The notes: generated by a model not told the origin, from the letters alone. A stretch of 39,225 nucleotides of DNA from Acidobacteriota bacterium (GCA_029263395.1 JAJCXO010000014.1:1-39225); one strand, 5' to 3'; counted from the stretch's first letter, positions 1 to 15,000 are shown. Numbers and translations are program-made.

Positions 1-2
1 TG

Positions 3-3000
3 GTCGAGTTGGATCTCGAATTCACCCGTGCCGGTGATGTTCACTCCTGGCTCGAACAGCAGGACGAAGCCAGCACCGACTACTTGGCGCGGGCTGCCCG
101 TGCCTTGCAGGCCGCCGGTGTGGATGCCTCGGCGTTGACCGCTGAGCTAGCGGCCCGCCAGAACGCTGACGGTGGGTGGGGTTTTGACGTCGACCACGCC
201 AGCGATCCGCTCGATACAGCGCTCGCCTTGGCTGCTGGGGCGGCCGGCGACCAGCCGGCGGGTCTTGCTGCGGCGGTGCAGTATCTGAACACAGCCCAGG
301 GGGTGGACGGTGGCTGGAGCCACGTACCGGGCGTGCCAAGCCGTACCGGTCTGACCACGACGGTGTTGCGAGCATTGGTCGAGCTGGGGCACGAAGAACC
401 CGCGGCATCCGCGGCGGTGAGTTGGCTGGCATCCAAACAAAACGGTAGCGACGGCGGTTTTGGCGACAGCCCGTCAACCGTCCATGACACCGCCAACGTG
501 CTCGCCACCTTGGCGTCCCTCGGAGCAAGGACCGCGATCAACGTCACCACCGCCGAACAATATCTACGCTCGAGGCAGGGCGTGGACGGCGACTGGGACG
601 GCAGCGTGTACGCCACGGCGCTAGCGGTGGCGGCGCTGGAGGCCTTTAACCTCCCGGACCTGGCGTTTGCCGAACCGGTGATCGCGGAGCCGGCTGATCC
701 ACGCGACGGCGCGCCCGTCGACATCGTGGCAAGGATCACCAACAGCGGGTTGCGTCGGACGCAGGCCAGCGTCTTGCGTCTCTATGAAGGTGACCCTGCC
801 GACGGTGTCGAGGTTGCGGACCAGATGGTTCCGGCCCTCGACCCGACAGACACGGTCAGCCTGACCCTGGCCTGGGACTCCACCGATCGTGCCGGTAGCC
901 ACACCCTGTCGTTGTTACTCGACGCTGACGGCACGGAGCGAGAGGCGAATGAAGACGACAACCTGGCAACCGTCGATCTGGACGTTACCGCAGCGCCAGA
1001 CGGTCCTGATTTGGCCGTCGCCAGTGGCGAGATCACCATCAGCCCATCCGCTCCCAACACCCTGCCGACGGAAGTTGCAATTTCGGCTCTGGTGCGCAAC
1101 TTTGGCCGCAGTGATGCCGACAACGCGGTGGTGCGGCTCTGGCTTGGCGAAGCACAGACCGGATTGTTGATTGGTGAGCAGCCGTTTACCCGGATCCTCC
1201 AGCGCAGCAGTGTGGTCGCCAACTTCACCCATACTCTCACCACCGGTGACAGCCAAACCTTCACCGTCGAAGTGCCGGCTGTGGTCGACGAAGACGACGT
1301 GACCAACAATCTGGCGTCCCGCACCGTGACGCCAACACCAGGTATCGATTTTGAGGTCACCAACTCGGACCTGACGGTGTCGCAAGATCCGGTGATCTTG
1401 GGTAGCAACACGGTATTCGACATCACCTTGCGCAACCGCGGCACGGTCGCGGGCCCGGCGGTCGAGGTGGTGTTCTCAATCGATGACGGCACCACAACGT
1501 TCGAACTCGATCGTCGCTCGGTCGTGATTCAGGGTGGCGAGGAGCTGCAGCAAAGTGTCGGTTGGTCCGCGGACCTGGAAGGTGATCTGACCTTCCAAGT
1601 CGAGATTGATGCTGGCCATCTGGTGGCCGAAATCGAGGAAGGCAACAATCGCGCCGAGCTTGCCTTCACGGTGACCGAGCTGACCGAGCCGAATCTTGCG
1701 CTCAGCCTGGAAACACCGGTGGCAGATCCGCGGGATGGCGAGCGACTTGAGCTCTCGGCGACGGTCACTAACCGGGGTGGCGTGACGTCTCCCGAGAGCT
1801 TGATACGGCTTTATGACGGAGATCCCACGGCGGGTGGCGTAGCCATCACCGAAGTTGTGGTGCCGGTCCTGGCGGTTGGCCAAGAGATCGTGTTGCTGCT
1901 GTCTTGGGACACCTTTGGCCAGGCCGGCAACCATCTGCTGACGGCAGTGGTGGATCCCGATGACCTTGTGCCAGAGGTCGACGAGGACGACAATGCGGCC
2001 ATAGTGACGGTCGACGTCCTGGCGCCTCCTGCCGGCATCGACCTGGAAGTCCGATCGAGCGGCTTCGTCTTCGACCCTGCGCTGCCCAGCGCCCTACCGA
2101 CTGACGTTGCAGTCACTGTCAATCTGCGTAACCTCGGGCAGACCGCGGCTTCCCAGGCGCGGGTGGTGGTGTGGGATGGCGAGCCCGGAGTTGGCACGGT
2201 GGTGCACGATCAGCGCCTCGATGTTGCGGCGCGCTCCGACGCCGAAGTGGTGTTCAATTACCTGTTGGACAAGCCGCTGGCTGTGCTGACTGCCGTGCTC
2301 GATCCCGATGTCGAGTTGATTGAGGGCGATCGGAACAACAACGTTGCGGCCAGCGAGTTGACCACCGAACCGACGTTCGACTTGGAGCTCACCGCTGCCG
2401 ACCTCGAACTCCTGACCATCCCGGCGTTCCCTGGCAGCGACCTCGAATTCCGAGTGACGGTGCACAACCGTGGCACCCGCGATCTACCGCAGAGTGCCAC
2501 GGTACGAGCCGAGGTTTCGGATGGTGCCACCCGCGTCGTGTTGTTAGACGAGTCGATTTTTCTGGCGGCCGGGGAGAGTCATTCCATTACCTTGTTGTGG
2601 CCAGCCAACCTCCAGGGAGATCTCGAACTGTCCGCCGAAATCGTCGGCCACGGCATCGTTGAGACCAATGACACCAACAACTCTGCCGTCCTGGCGTTCA
2701 CCGTCGGCGACTTCACCGAGCCTAACTTAGTGGTGCGGAGTGAGAGCGTCAGCTTCAACCCCGATCCCGGCCGTGAAGGTGTCAGCCTGGCCATCGATGT
2801 GTTGGTTGAGAACACCGGCGGAGTTGCGGTCGATAGCTTCGAGACGGCGGTGTATGACGGCAATCCGGATGAGGGCGCACCGTTGGTGGCGGGCCCGGTG
2901 GTCGCCTCGGTTGCTGCTGGTGCGAGCCAGCTGGTTTCCCTAACTTGGAACCGAGTGCCGGACGCCATGGATCGCAATCTGTTTGTTGTGGTGGACCACA

Positions 3001-6000
3001 ATGACACCATCGACGAGGTGCTGGAAGACGACAACCTGACCTTCAAGTTGGTAGAGGTCGACGGGCTGCCGGACCTCGCCCTGTCCGAGGCGGCGATCGA
3101 GCTGACGCCGGCTTTTCCGCGTCCCGGCGAAGCCGTGACCGCTACTGTCATGGTGACTAACCTTGGCGAGCAGGGGATTCCGCCCGCCGCTCCCGGCGAT
3201 GTTGCGGTGGCAATTTATGACGGCGATCCACAGGCCGGTGGTCAGCTGCTTGCCGCCAGCACACGGATCGTAGTGCCGGGGCAGGGCACAGCGAATGCCG
3301 AGCTGAGCTTCACGGTGGGCACTGTGGGTGAGATCACGGTTTTTGCTGTTGTCAACGAAGACGGAGCCGTGGAGGAGCAAACTACCGCCAACAATCGTGC
3401 GGTGCGCAGCTTCGCCGTCCAGGACACCGACTTTGCAATCAACCACCGTTACTTCTCACCCAATGGTGACGGTGTGCAGGACACCGTACGTTTTGTCTAC
3501 CGCCTCGAGACACCGCTAGCGGTGACGGTGGAGGTGCTCGGTCCTGGAGAGCGCATCGTCCGCACCTTTGGCCCGTTTGCTGAGGATTCGTCTGGCGAAG
3601 TGGAGTGGGATGGTCGCAGCGATAGCGGTCGCATCGCCCCCGACGGAACCTACTTGTTCCAGGTTATAGACACCAACGGTGGTCTCGTCGGCGACGCGGT
3701 GGTAGTGCTCGATAACGACAAGACCGGGTTGCTGCGTTCGGCTGGCACCGAATTTGAGAGCTTCGTCAACCTAACCTGTGAAGTGCGCGATGTGGCTGGG
3801 GCCAGCTTCACCGAAGACGAGGAGTGGATCTATTTCACCATTCCACCCCGGGCCTGCACCACCACCAGCTGTGACCGCCCGGGTGGCGACGGTCTACACC
3901 GTATCTCGACCAATGGCTTCGCGATCGAGGAGATTTATCTCGACAACAGCGAGAATGAAGCGGTCACCAGCTTTGCCGTCTCTGAGGCCGCCGAGTGGGT
4001 GGCTTGGAACTTACGCGACTTGCCGCGGCGACCGGCTCGGCTGGTCGAACACCTGTTTTTCGCCCGCGGCGACGGCACCGATCGGGTCGAGGTTGGCGCC
4101 GGCACGGTAGGCACCGCCGATAGCGTGACCGGCCCGGCGCCGATCGGTTTCGATCGCCAGGCTCAGTATCTCTACTTCCGTGACGACGACGAGATCATCA
4201 AGGCACCCACCGCTGACATTCAGCAGCGGGAAGTGGTTTTCACCGGCAGCTTCGGCTGTTGTGGTGAAATCGCCTTGTTGTCCCCGGATCGCCAGAAGAT
4301 GCTGATCCGCGAAGGTTTCGATCCCTACGACCTATCGCTTTATGACCTCGAGACCGGTGCAACCACCGCGGTCGGCCGGTTCGGCAACTTGTTCAACTTT
4401 GCCGAAGAGGTGCAATGGTCGAGCGACAGCGCGCGATTTGCCTTCTCTGATGGAGCAAATCTCCAGGTTTTTGATCGCACCGGGGTGCACGAAGCCACCT
4501 TCGAACCACCGTCGGACTTTGTGTTACCTGCACCTCTGGCAGAGTTTGCCGGCGAGGACACCTCGCTCAGCTTCGATACGCCGAGTTGGTCGACTCTCGA
4601 TCCGGAGCTGGCGGCCATCATCCACTATCGGATCGACTCGGACTTCGAGTTCACCGAGTTCGACCAAGCGGTGCGGTTGGATGTCACCACCGGTGAGGTC
4701 ACCTCCGTCGGCTGGACGATGGCGGACACCCGTTGTCAATGCACCTACCATGTGTCAACTTGGGATGGGGCCAGTTGGGTCGAGCGTGGCACCGTCCAAG
4801 GTGAGGCAGACTTCACTCCCAAAGAGCTGGACCTGTCACGCTTCTTGCCCGACGCAGACGGTGAATACAAGGTTCGCCTCCAGCAGCGAGGACCCGCCAG
4901 CGCGTTTGTCGATCGTGCCAATCTGATGTGGGGCAATACCCGGTTGCTACCCAGCGCGGCTTACGACCTCGCTGACGGTCGGGACGTGGTCCAGGAGATC
5001 ACGCGGCGAGATGGCGAGATGATCGACCTGCAAGGCGGCGAGATCGAAATTCGTTGGCCGAGTTACGGCAATGGGCGTCTCACCCTGACGTTGTGGGCGA
5101 GCGAAGACGAGACCGACGCGTCACCTGAGTGGCAGGCGGGTGGGCAGCCCAAAGCACATGGACTCGGCGAGGAGTCTCGCCGTATCCCGCCTCTGAAAGA
5201 GGCTGCTGAAGTACCGGTCGAGGATTTCGAACAGGTCTTCTACGCGCCTAACGATTCCGCCCTGCTACTCGCCAACTGGGGCAACAGCTTCTTCGCTCCG
5301 TCCTGGGCGGTGTTCCTCGGCGAACCCGATCCGACCGGTGGCGCAGGCCCCGAACCGGGCGACGGCGAAGGGGGACCGAGCTTCGATCAAATCCCCGATC
5401 CCGAGAATACCTGGCGGCGAGCCTTCGGAAGCTTTCAACAGGTCGGGAACTGCTCCGGCTGTAGCGACAACGCAGCCGTGGCGCCGTCCGGTCGTATGTT
5501 GATGTTCGAGTCCTCGGATGATGTCGGTGACTCTGAGAGTCTGTGCGTCGATCATCAATTCGCCGAGGATCAGTTCCTGTGGCGTTCGCTGATGAACCTG
5601 ACCGCGGATCTGCGGATTCGGCGCTCTGTCGACCCGACCAACGTGATCCTCGAAGGTACGGCAGTCGACATCAACTTCAAGAGTTATCAGCTCGAATACT
5701 CCCGATCAGAAGAACCCGACGCTTGGAAGCCAATCGCGCCAGCGCGCAACGTGCCGGCGTTCGATCAGCTGTTTCAGACCTGGGTGCCACCGGCACCGGG
5801 GACTTGGCTGGTGCGCCTCACCGTAGAGGATCTTGCCGGTAACCGAAGGCACACCATCAAACGGGTTTCGGCGCCTGACTTCCCGCAGATCACCGATGTG
5901 TTCGTGGCGCCCGAGCTGTTTTCCCCCAACTTCGATGGCGTGCTCGAAAACGCCTTCGTGCACTATCAGGCTCTAGAACCGGTGATCGTCGAGATCCAGG

Positions 6001-9000
6001 TGTTCAACTTCGAAGGCACTTTGGTCGACACACTGGTGGAGGAGTCGACGGCCGCGGGCGAGGTCATGGTGCCTTGGGACGGCCGCGGCTTCGATGGCAC
6101 AGTGGTGCCCGATGGCCCTTACACGTTGCTGGTCCAGGGTAGTTACGAGCTGCCTGTCACCGTCGACACCTCACCCCTCGTCGTCGGGTTGAGCCTGCTC
6201 GATCCATATCGCCTCACCGGTTCGGGAGACAGCGAGGTTTTCAACCTCTTTCCAACGGTGAGTTACGGCATCGGCACGATCGGCCCGCGGGCAGTCGAAG
6301 TCGCCGAAGAGGTCGTCGAGCGTGGTGACGGGGCGGCACCGGCGGTGTGGGAAGCCTTCGATCGTCTTGGGGCTCACCTGCAATCAGACGATCTCACCTT
6401 GGCCGAATTCACCAACGGCAACTTCCGAATTCGCGCTGCCGATCATGCCGGCAACGTGACGGTCTCGACCTCGGGACTAGGCGCCGAGAAGCTGATGCTG
6501 TTCGGGCTCGGAGAGCACCGTTTTGCGGACGATGGCGGCTTCGAACCGATCGCTGCCTTCAATGAAGCCGTTCCGGCCACCAACGCTTTGATGGAGCTTG
6601 CTCGAGCGGAGCGTGATGGCACCGTTTTTGTCGGGTTTGATACCGATACCGGGGCAGTACGCTTTTTCCTAGCGGAGACGGTGCGAGGTGAGATTGCTCG
6701 GTTGGTGGTTGAACATCGGCAGGTGTCCGAGGCCGAGCCGGATCCACCGTGGACGGTCGACGATATCGACGTGTTTTATCAGCGCAATTCGAGCGCTCCC
6801 CTGGGAACACCGCCGTCCGAGTTCTTCGAAGTGGTGTGGGATACCCTGGTCGGAGTTGCCGAGTTCGATCGGCAAGTGCGGATTGTGGCCGAAAGCCCGG
6901 CTGGAGCTCAGTACGCAACGGCGACGTTCGAATTGCACCGCAGTCCTGCTGCAACCTGCTCGGAATTGAGCTTTAGGGAGCAGCTGAGGCTCGACGACAG
7001 CGTGTTCGAGAGCGACCCGGAGGAGAGCTGTTATGACGGCCCGCAGTTGCTAGCGGATATCGAGGCCATGCTCGCCACCACCGGTACCGATCCCGACGTC
7101 GAGTTGGTGTTGTGGGGCAACGAGACGATTGATGGTGATCTCGACAACATGACGTTTCTGCTGCGCAGCAGCGACGACCCAACCTACGCGGTGTGGACGG
7201 ACATCCCGGTGATGGCTCGCGGCGATGCTTTCCTGATCCAGCCCATCCCCGAGCCTCGGACCTGTGCCGAGTACTTCTACCAATTCAGTGGCGAGACGCC
7301 ACCAGAGTTGGATCCGTCGACCGGCATTTTTGGTCCTCGGACTCTGATGGTGGAGGGGAGATTCACTACTCCGTGCCTGACATTAGTGGCGTCGGCGTTG
7401 GCCGAGTTACCGACGGCCTGTGGCCAGCCTTCGCCGGAACACTTGACGGTCATACTGCAGGCCGAGGACCAGACCGGCAGCACGCCACTCGAGGATCTGG
7501 TGTTTGTCCGACAGCTTGCCGACGGTGAGGAGACGCTGCTCGAGGTTCCCGCCCCGGTCTCCGGTCTCGACTATTTTGTCGAGCTCGATCTGTCCCTCTA
7601 CGACGAGGGTGTTGAAGCATTCGAGACCCGGGTAGCCAACGTGGATGGCCATCAACGCATTGTCAAAGTCGAGGTCAATGTCGACCGTGTTCCGCCGCAG
7701 GCGGCGATCACTCTGCCCGAGGAAGGGGCAGTGGTTTGTGGCTTCAACAATCAGTTCGAGATCGAGGGCATTCTGAGCGATCTGGTAGGCAGCACGTCCG
7801 CTGGTCCGAATCGAGGTTTGTTCCCCGGTGGCCGTCCCGAATTCGACAGCGTGCCGTTACCGAGTTGGAACATCACGGGCACGTCCTGTGTTGTGGATTG
7901 TTCGCACCGCGGGGTGGCGAGAGAAAGTGATAGCCGATTCGAAACCTCGGGGAAGATTGCGGCCATAACCAATTTTGACGGTCCGGTGACCCATCACATC
8001 GAGCTCTGGGATCGTGGCGGCAACCTGACCTGCTTCGACCGATCGTACGTGGTGGATGCCAATGTGCCACGAATTCCGCTGACTGTGGATTTCACCGAGT
8101 TTTCGCCAAACGGGGATGGCATTCAGGACCAGGTCCGGGTCGGCTTCGAAACCGACGAACCGCAGCGCCTCGACGTCGAGGTTTGGGACGCGCAGTACCA
8201 CCCCTTGCTCGGCTGTGTGATCGACGGTCCGATATTGAACACGGTGGCCGACAACTTGGCGATCTTCGAGGACGGCGGGGTGTTTTGGGACGGTCGAGAT
8301 GACGGCGACGCGGTGGTGCCCGATGGCTGGTACTGGTTCGAGGTGCGCAACCGCGACACCTGCGGCAACCAAAGGCGCCAGAGCTTCTGCCTCGTCGTCG
8401 ACACCGTGCCCCCGGTAGTCGATGTCATCTATCCCACCCTCGAGGATGTGGTGCTGCCGGTGATGATCGACGTGCAGGTCTCGGTTCGCGGCGGCGGTGG
8501 CATCGAGCTGAGTTTCGGCGAGAGTCACGATCCGGTGAGCTGGAGCCTGTTACGCCCCGGGCCCAGGGATTTGAACGGTTTGATCCACGCCGAGTGGAAT
8601 ACCTTGGGCATGGATGGCGACTGGACTTTGAGATTACGGTCCGAAGACACAGCGGGTAACCGTGCCGAGGTCCGTGAGCCGGTCACCCTGCCGGTGGGTG
8701 CCGACCTGATCACCTATCTCGATTCGGTCCCTCTCTTGTTCTCGCCCAACAACGATGGCCGTCTGGAAGAAGTCACGCTACGTTTCGGATTACTCGAAGC
8801 AGCAGATGTCGAGTTCAGCGTCGAAAACCCGACTGGCCAGCAGGTTGAGTTGTTGGCGTTCGAACGGTTCGCTGCTGGCGGTTCGTCGCGCACCTGGGAC
8901 GGCTTGGGCAGTGGTGGCCTGGCGGAGGCGGATGGTCGTTACCGGGCCGTGCTGAAGGCAACCCTGGCGAGCGATCCCAACTTTGTCCAGGAAGAGTCGA

Positions 9001-12000
9001 TCACCTTCGAGCTCGATGCAACGCCGCCGGTGGTCACCGTGACCCGGCCGGAGAACGGCTTTTCAGCGGGGAGTGGCAATGTCGTCGGTACCGTCGAGGA
9101 TGCCCATCTCACGAGTTTTTCAGTGCTGCTTTCCTCGGATGGAGGCACTCCGATAGAGCTTGGCAGAGGTGAGACCAACGTCAGTGATGATGGCCTGGCA
9201 CCTCTGGGTGATCTTGTGGAGGGTGATTACGAGCTGTTGGTGGTTGCTGACGATGCCGGCGAGTCGCGGACCGAGTTGACGGTGGCATTCACCGTGGACC
9301 GAACGCCACCGACCGTGGAGATCACCGCTCCCGTCGTTGGAGCGGTGTTGGGGGCGGTGGGCGGTCTGGTGGAAGTACTCGGTTTCGTGACGGATGAGCA
9401 CCTGGAGTCTTGGCTGCTGGAAGCAGGCACTGGCGAGGATCCGACCGCCTTCACTCCGCTGGCGAGCGGTGGAGAAGACGGACCAGCCGCTACTTTGTTG
9501 GCTGCTTGGGACCTCACGTCATGGCCCGACGGGCTGACGACTCTGCGACTGTCTGCCACCGACAAAGCTGGCAACAGCGCTGAGGACCACCAGTTGGTGG
9601 AAATTGACAACACGCCGCCGTCGGCAGTGCTGACTGCACCGGTCGACGGTAGCTTCGTCACCACTCCACCCGCCATCACCGGGACGGCGACGGATACAAA
9701 CTTTGTCGAATACCGGCTCGAAGCAGCTGCCGCCGATGCACCAGGAGAGTGGGTCGAGCTCCATCTCGGGACCGCCCCGGTGAACGCTGCGGTCCTTTAC
9801 GACTGGCAAGCGTTACCCCCAGATGGTGAAGTCTCCCTTCGGCTGTTGGTGACCGATGTGCCAGGTAATGTGGGCCAGGCGCAGATCTCGGTGAAGATCG
9901 ACGTCACACCGCCAACGCCTCCGATCGAGCTCACCGCGGTGCTGGAGGGGCAACGCGATGCTCGCCTCAACTGGACAGCCTCCGCCGCGCCGGACGTGAC
10001 GGGCTACCGGATCTTCCGTGCAGGGCAGCCGATCAACGCCGAACCGGTCACTGCGACGACCTATCTCGATTCCTCGCTGACCGAGGGCACCTACATTTAC
10101 CAGGTGACGGCACTCGACGAAGCTGGCAACGAGAGCGAAACCTCGAATCAGGCTGAGGTTGAGATCGACTTGTCGGCACCGGAAGCCCAGATTTTCTCAC
10201 CGGTTGCCGACGCTCGGGTCAGCAATCTGGTGGACGTTCGAGGCACCGCTCGGAGCCAGGACTTCTTAGAGTACCGCCTCTACGCCGAACGCCTGGATGG
10301 TCCGGGAGGGCGCCAGTTGGTACGCAGCTCGCCGGTACCAACTCAGGCCAGTCTGCTGGGACAGTGGAACAGCCTGCTGGCACCGGACGAGTCCCGTTGG
10401 CGCCTCAGCCTCGAGGCGGAAGATCTTGCCGGTAACGTGGCTAGCGACATCGTCGAAGTGGTGGTGGATAACCAGCCGCCGGGTGCGCCGATCAATCTGA
10501 CTGCAAGTCTCTTCGGTAGCCGTGATGTCGACGTGGGTTGGACTGCTAGTGCCGAACCGGACGTGGTCGGCTATGTGTTGTTCCGCGACGGCCGGATTGC
10601 CAACGCCACCGGCCCGGTGGTTGGCGAGCTGACACCGTACATCTTGACGACAACCACCTATCGCGATGCCAGCCTGCCCGACGGCACGTTCACTTACCTG
10701 GTGCATGCCGTCGACGAAGCTGGCAACCTGAGTGATCCGTCGAACGAAGATGACGCCACCGTCGAAACGCGCACCCCACGCGCCATCATCGTTGATCCCG
10801 AGTCTTCCCACCGGTTCGAAGCCGATCTTTTTGTCGCCGCCGAAACCGAAGACCAAGACGTCACCCAGGTGCAGTTCCAATATCTGCCCTCAGGTAGTGC
10901 AAGTTGGATCGATCTCGGCGCCGCGGACCTCGAACCACCCTGGCAGACGATTTTGGATCCAGTGGCTGCCGGCCTCGACTTCGGCAATCTGCAGTTGCGA
11001 GCAGTGGCCACCGACGACGCCAACAAAACCGATCCGTCGCCGCCCCCAATCACTGTCGAGTACGCCGACCTGACACCGCCGGACGTAGTGATCAACGTGG
11101 CAACTCTGGTCGACGGTGGCGACGTCACCGTCACCTGGACGGTCAGCGGCGCATTAGACCTCGCGGGTTACCATGTCTACCGCAGCACTTCTAGCTCGTG
11201 CTGCCGGACACGGTTGACCAGCGGATTGACTTCCGCAACCACCTATCTCGACTCCGGGGTCAACGACGGCACCTACTACTATTGGGTGACGGCGGTGGAT
11301 GCGGAAGGTAATGAGTCGGGGTATTCAGAGCCGGCGCAAGCGATCGTATTCACGCCAACGCTGGAGCAACCCTATACGCCGACGCCGCTGTCGACCGGGC
11401 GACTCGAGGGAGTGGGTCGGGCCGGCTACCAGGTGACCGTCGAACAATCGAGCCCCAGCGGCAACGTTGTCTCGCCGCCGTTTGATCCCGAGGACGACGG
11501 TGCGTTTGCTCACGATTTCACTCTCGAGCTCGGGACCCATACGTTCACTGTAGTCATGGCCGATCCCGAGGGCAACCGCAGCAAACCCGCGTCGGTTCAG
11601 GTGCTGGCTGGTACCGCCCCGAGCCAACCGCAGAATCTCAATGCTGTGGTTGCCGACTTTGATGTCGACTTGACGTGGGATGCCAATCCTGAAGCCAACC
11701 TGTTGGGTTATCGATTGTGGCGCAACGATCTACCGTTGGCCGAAGCCGATATCGCCGACTTCGATCACTTCGCCTATTCTTCCCGCTTCAGCTCGTTTTA
11801 CACCGCGGAGAAAGCGTTCGACGGCGATCCGAACTCCTATTGGTGGCCGAACAGCGGGGCCGGGGAATGGCTCGAAGTGGGCTGGCCCGGTCAGCGCATC
11901 ATCACGAGCGTCGAGATCGACTTCTGGCAGGGCGGCAGCACCATTTATGGTGCCCGAGATTTCCGGATCCAGGGATATTACAGTGGCGCGTGGGTGACCG

Positions 12001-15000
12001 TTGCCCGAGTGGTGGACCTTTCGGTGGTAGCGACCTCGGTGACGTTCGACCTGCCGTACCGCACGGATAAGGTGCGCTTGTGGATTGATGCCGCGCAGAA
12101 CAGCTTCTCGCGACCGGTGCGCGTGGCCGAGATGCGGGTGCGTGCGGCACAGCTGTTGCCGCTGGCACCGACGGCAACCACCGACGTTGCGCCGGACGGT
12201 TTCCACATCTACACCTTATTTGCCGTCGACGATCTGGGCTTTCACAGTGTGCCTTCGGAGCCGACGCAGCCGCTGGCGGTCGGCGATGTGGATCCGCCGG
12301 ATCCGCCGGTGCTCGCCGCTCGGGTGGTTGGTGCCGCCGACGTCGAATTGACTTGGACCGCGGCGGACGCGGTGCAGTATGACCTCTATCGCGATGGTGT
12401 GAAATTCGCCGAGCACGATGACCTCGGCAATCTGCTGTTGCTTGACGAGGAACGTCCCAACGGCACCTACCGCTACTTCGTGCGCGCCATCGACGCGGCA
12501 GGTAATGTCAGCGAGCCGTCGAACGAAGCGCAAGTGACCATTGCGGTGGAGCCGCCGGAGATCCCGATCGCACTGACGGTGGTTGCGCCACCGGTAGGCC
12601 AGGCGTTGGACATCTCCTGGCAGCCAGGCGAGGGACTGCTACCGAGCGGTTACATTCTGTTCCGTTCGACCATTGCCGGCGGACCCTACGCAGAAGTTGC
12701 AACCCTCGACCAGACCAGCTTCCGTGATGAGCCGCTGACCAACGGCGTGCGCTACTTCTACGTAGTGGTCGCGTTCGACCAGCGTTTCAACCTCAGCGGC
12801 GAGTCGAACGAGGCCAGCGGTGTACCCGAAAACACGCAGCCGCCGCTGGCTCCAGCGCTCTATTCTCCGACGCTCCCGGGTCGTGTTTTGGTTACCGAAG
12901 CAACAACAGCGACACTCGTCGGGCGCAGCGCGCCGAATGTTGACGTGACACTCGATCGGGAAGCCGAGGACCTCGGAATGGTCCGTTCGTTGTCCGAGAC
13001 CGAAGTGGATAGTTGTGGTTTTTATGGTGCCAGACCGGGATGGACCGTCTCGACCGATGGTCGTTACGTCTGGAGTGACGACTTTGGCGAAAGTTACCTG
13101 TTCGATTTCGTAACCTGTGACCGGCAGTACTTTGAGCTCGGCAACGGTTATGGCCGGTGGCTGCCGGATTCTCATTTCCTGATCTTCACTATTACCGATC
13201 CCAGCAACGGTGGTGGCGGTGAGGCTTTGACAACGTTGCCTGGCAAGGGCGAGGGGGGCGGCGAAGGGGAGTCTGAGATCGTGCGCTTCGACGCTGCCGA
13301 CGGCAGCGTCGAGACCGTGACCACGCTCGATCGGGGGTTGATCACAGTGCCGTCACCCGCTGGCGATGTGTATGCGGTGATCGGCAACCGGAGCGGTCAA
13401 CAGGGGATTCTCTTATTCGACCCCGCAACCGACATCTGGACGCGGGTGACCATCATTGAGCTTGATTCGGTGATGCCAGAAACCTTGGTCTGGTCGCCTG
13501 ACGCTTCCCGTCTGGCCTGGATAGAAGGCAATCGGTTGGTCGCGCTCCATCTGGCGTCCGGGTCCAAGATGACCATCGACTCGTCATTGGATGCCGAACT
13601 GTTCGATTTTTCACCGGACGGCAGCGAGCTGGTGTTCTTGTCCTATCGTGAAGGACCCACCAGAATCTGGATCTACAACTTTGAGGACGACACCTACCGG
13701 GAGGCCGGCACGCCGAGCTCGGCATTGTCGCCACAGTTCGTGCCCGACGGTCGGGCGGTGGTTTACATTGACGATAGCGAGGAAGCCCTCTACACCCGCA
13801 ACTTGGCGAGTGGCGTCGAGCAGCCGCTTTACAGTTACGACTATTTCTACGCGCCCCTCGAGTGGACGACGAGCGGCCACATCTTCTTGGTCGATGATGA
13901 TGAGCTGCTTCGCCTGTGGCCTCTCGGTCGTTTCCAATTTGACGATGTGCCGTTGATCGCTGGCGACAATGTGCTCACCGCCGCCAGCGACGGTATCGAT
14001 TCCGAGCCGATCGTCATCACGACCTCGACCCCAACAGGCGCCACGCTACCGGACTATGCCGTTGAGTTGGCGGTGATTCCATCGGTGATGGTCTCCGGCG
14101 AAACCCTGCGAGCGACGGCTACAGTGACGTCAATCGGGCAAGCGAACGCGCCGACGGCGGGTCTGTCGATGGCAATCGTCGGGCCTGGCAATGTTCTCCT
14201 CGACCTACTCCAAGGAGAGCAGGTTGGACCATTGGTTGTCGGCGACCAACAGTCGGTGCCAGTCGAGACCGTGTTCGAAGCCGATCCAGGGGTGTACACC
14301 GTGGTCGCTTCGGTCGACCCCCTCAATCAAGTGACCGAGACTAGCGAAGAGAACAATCTCGCAGCTGCAACAGTGACCGTGGTCGAAGAGGGCGCCGGGC
14401 CATTGCTCACCCTAGTGACCGACCAACCGCTTTACCTGGCTGGCGAAGATCTCACCGCCACCCTCGAGATCCTGGGGACCAGCAGCAACTTTGACGGTAT
14501 CTTGGAGATTTCGATCGAAGACGATGCCGGCTTCCTGGTGGTGGCCTTCGATGGTCGGCCGGTGGTCGACTTGGCGTTTGGCGAAGTCCGGACCGAGACG
14601 GCTGAGTGGAACGTCGGTTCGACCTTCGCCGCCACCTACCGCGTCCGGGCGCGGCTGTTCGACATCGAAGGCAGCCTCGCAGCCGAAGCATTTGCACCAT
14701 TCGATCTCTTTGGTCAGGCGGACATCACCTCGGCGGTGACCAGCGATGCGGTGAGTTATCCTCGCGGCGCCGCCGTCGCGCTGCTCAGCGACTTCGCTTA
14801 TGCCGCGGGTAATCTGGTGATCATCGGCAGCGAAGCGGTGTTGACCGCGTATAACGACACGGATGTCGAAGTGGCCTCTTGGACGCTGGATCTAGGCACG
14901 CTACTGCCTGGGGCCGAAGGGTCGCTGAACCGGACTTGGGCAAGCGGCGAGGCCGCCGTCGGCAGCTACCGTACCTCGTTCGAGGTTCGACACGGGGCAG

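Noticed and set aside
782-1495. Long antisense ORFs within the giant gene (and many similar ones elsewhere)
   Set aside because: They are shadows caused by codon bias of the high-GC coding strand; compositions are Ser/Thr/Arg-rich without family motifs.
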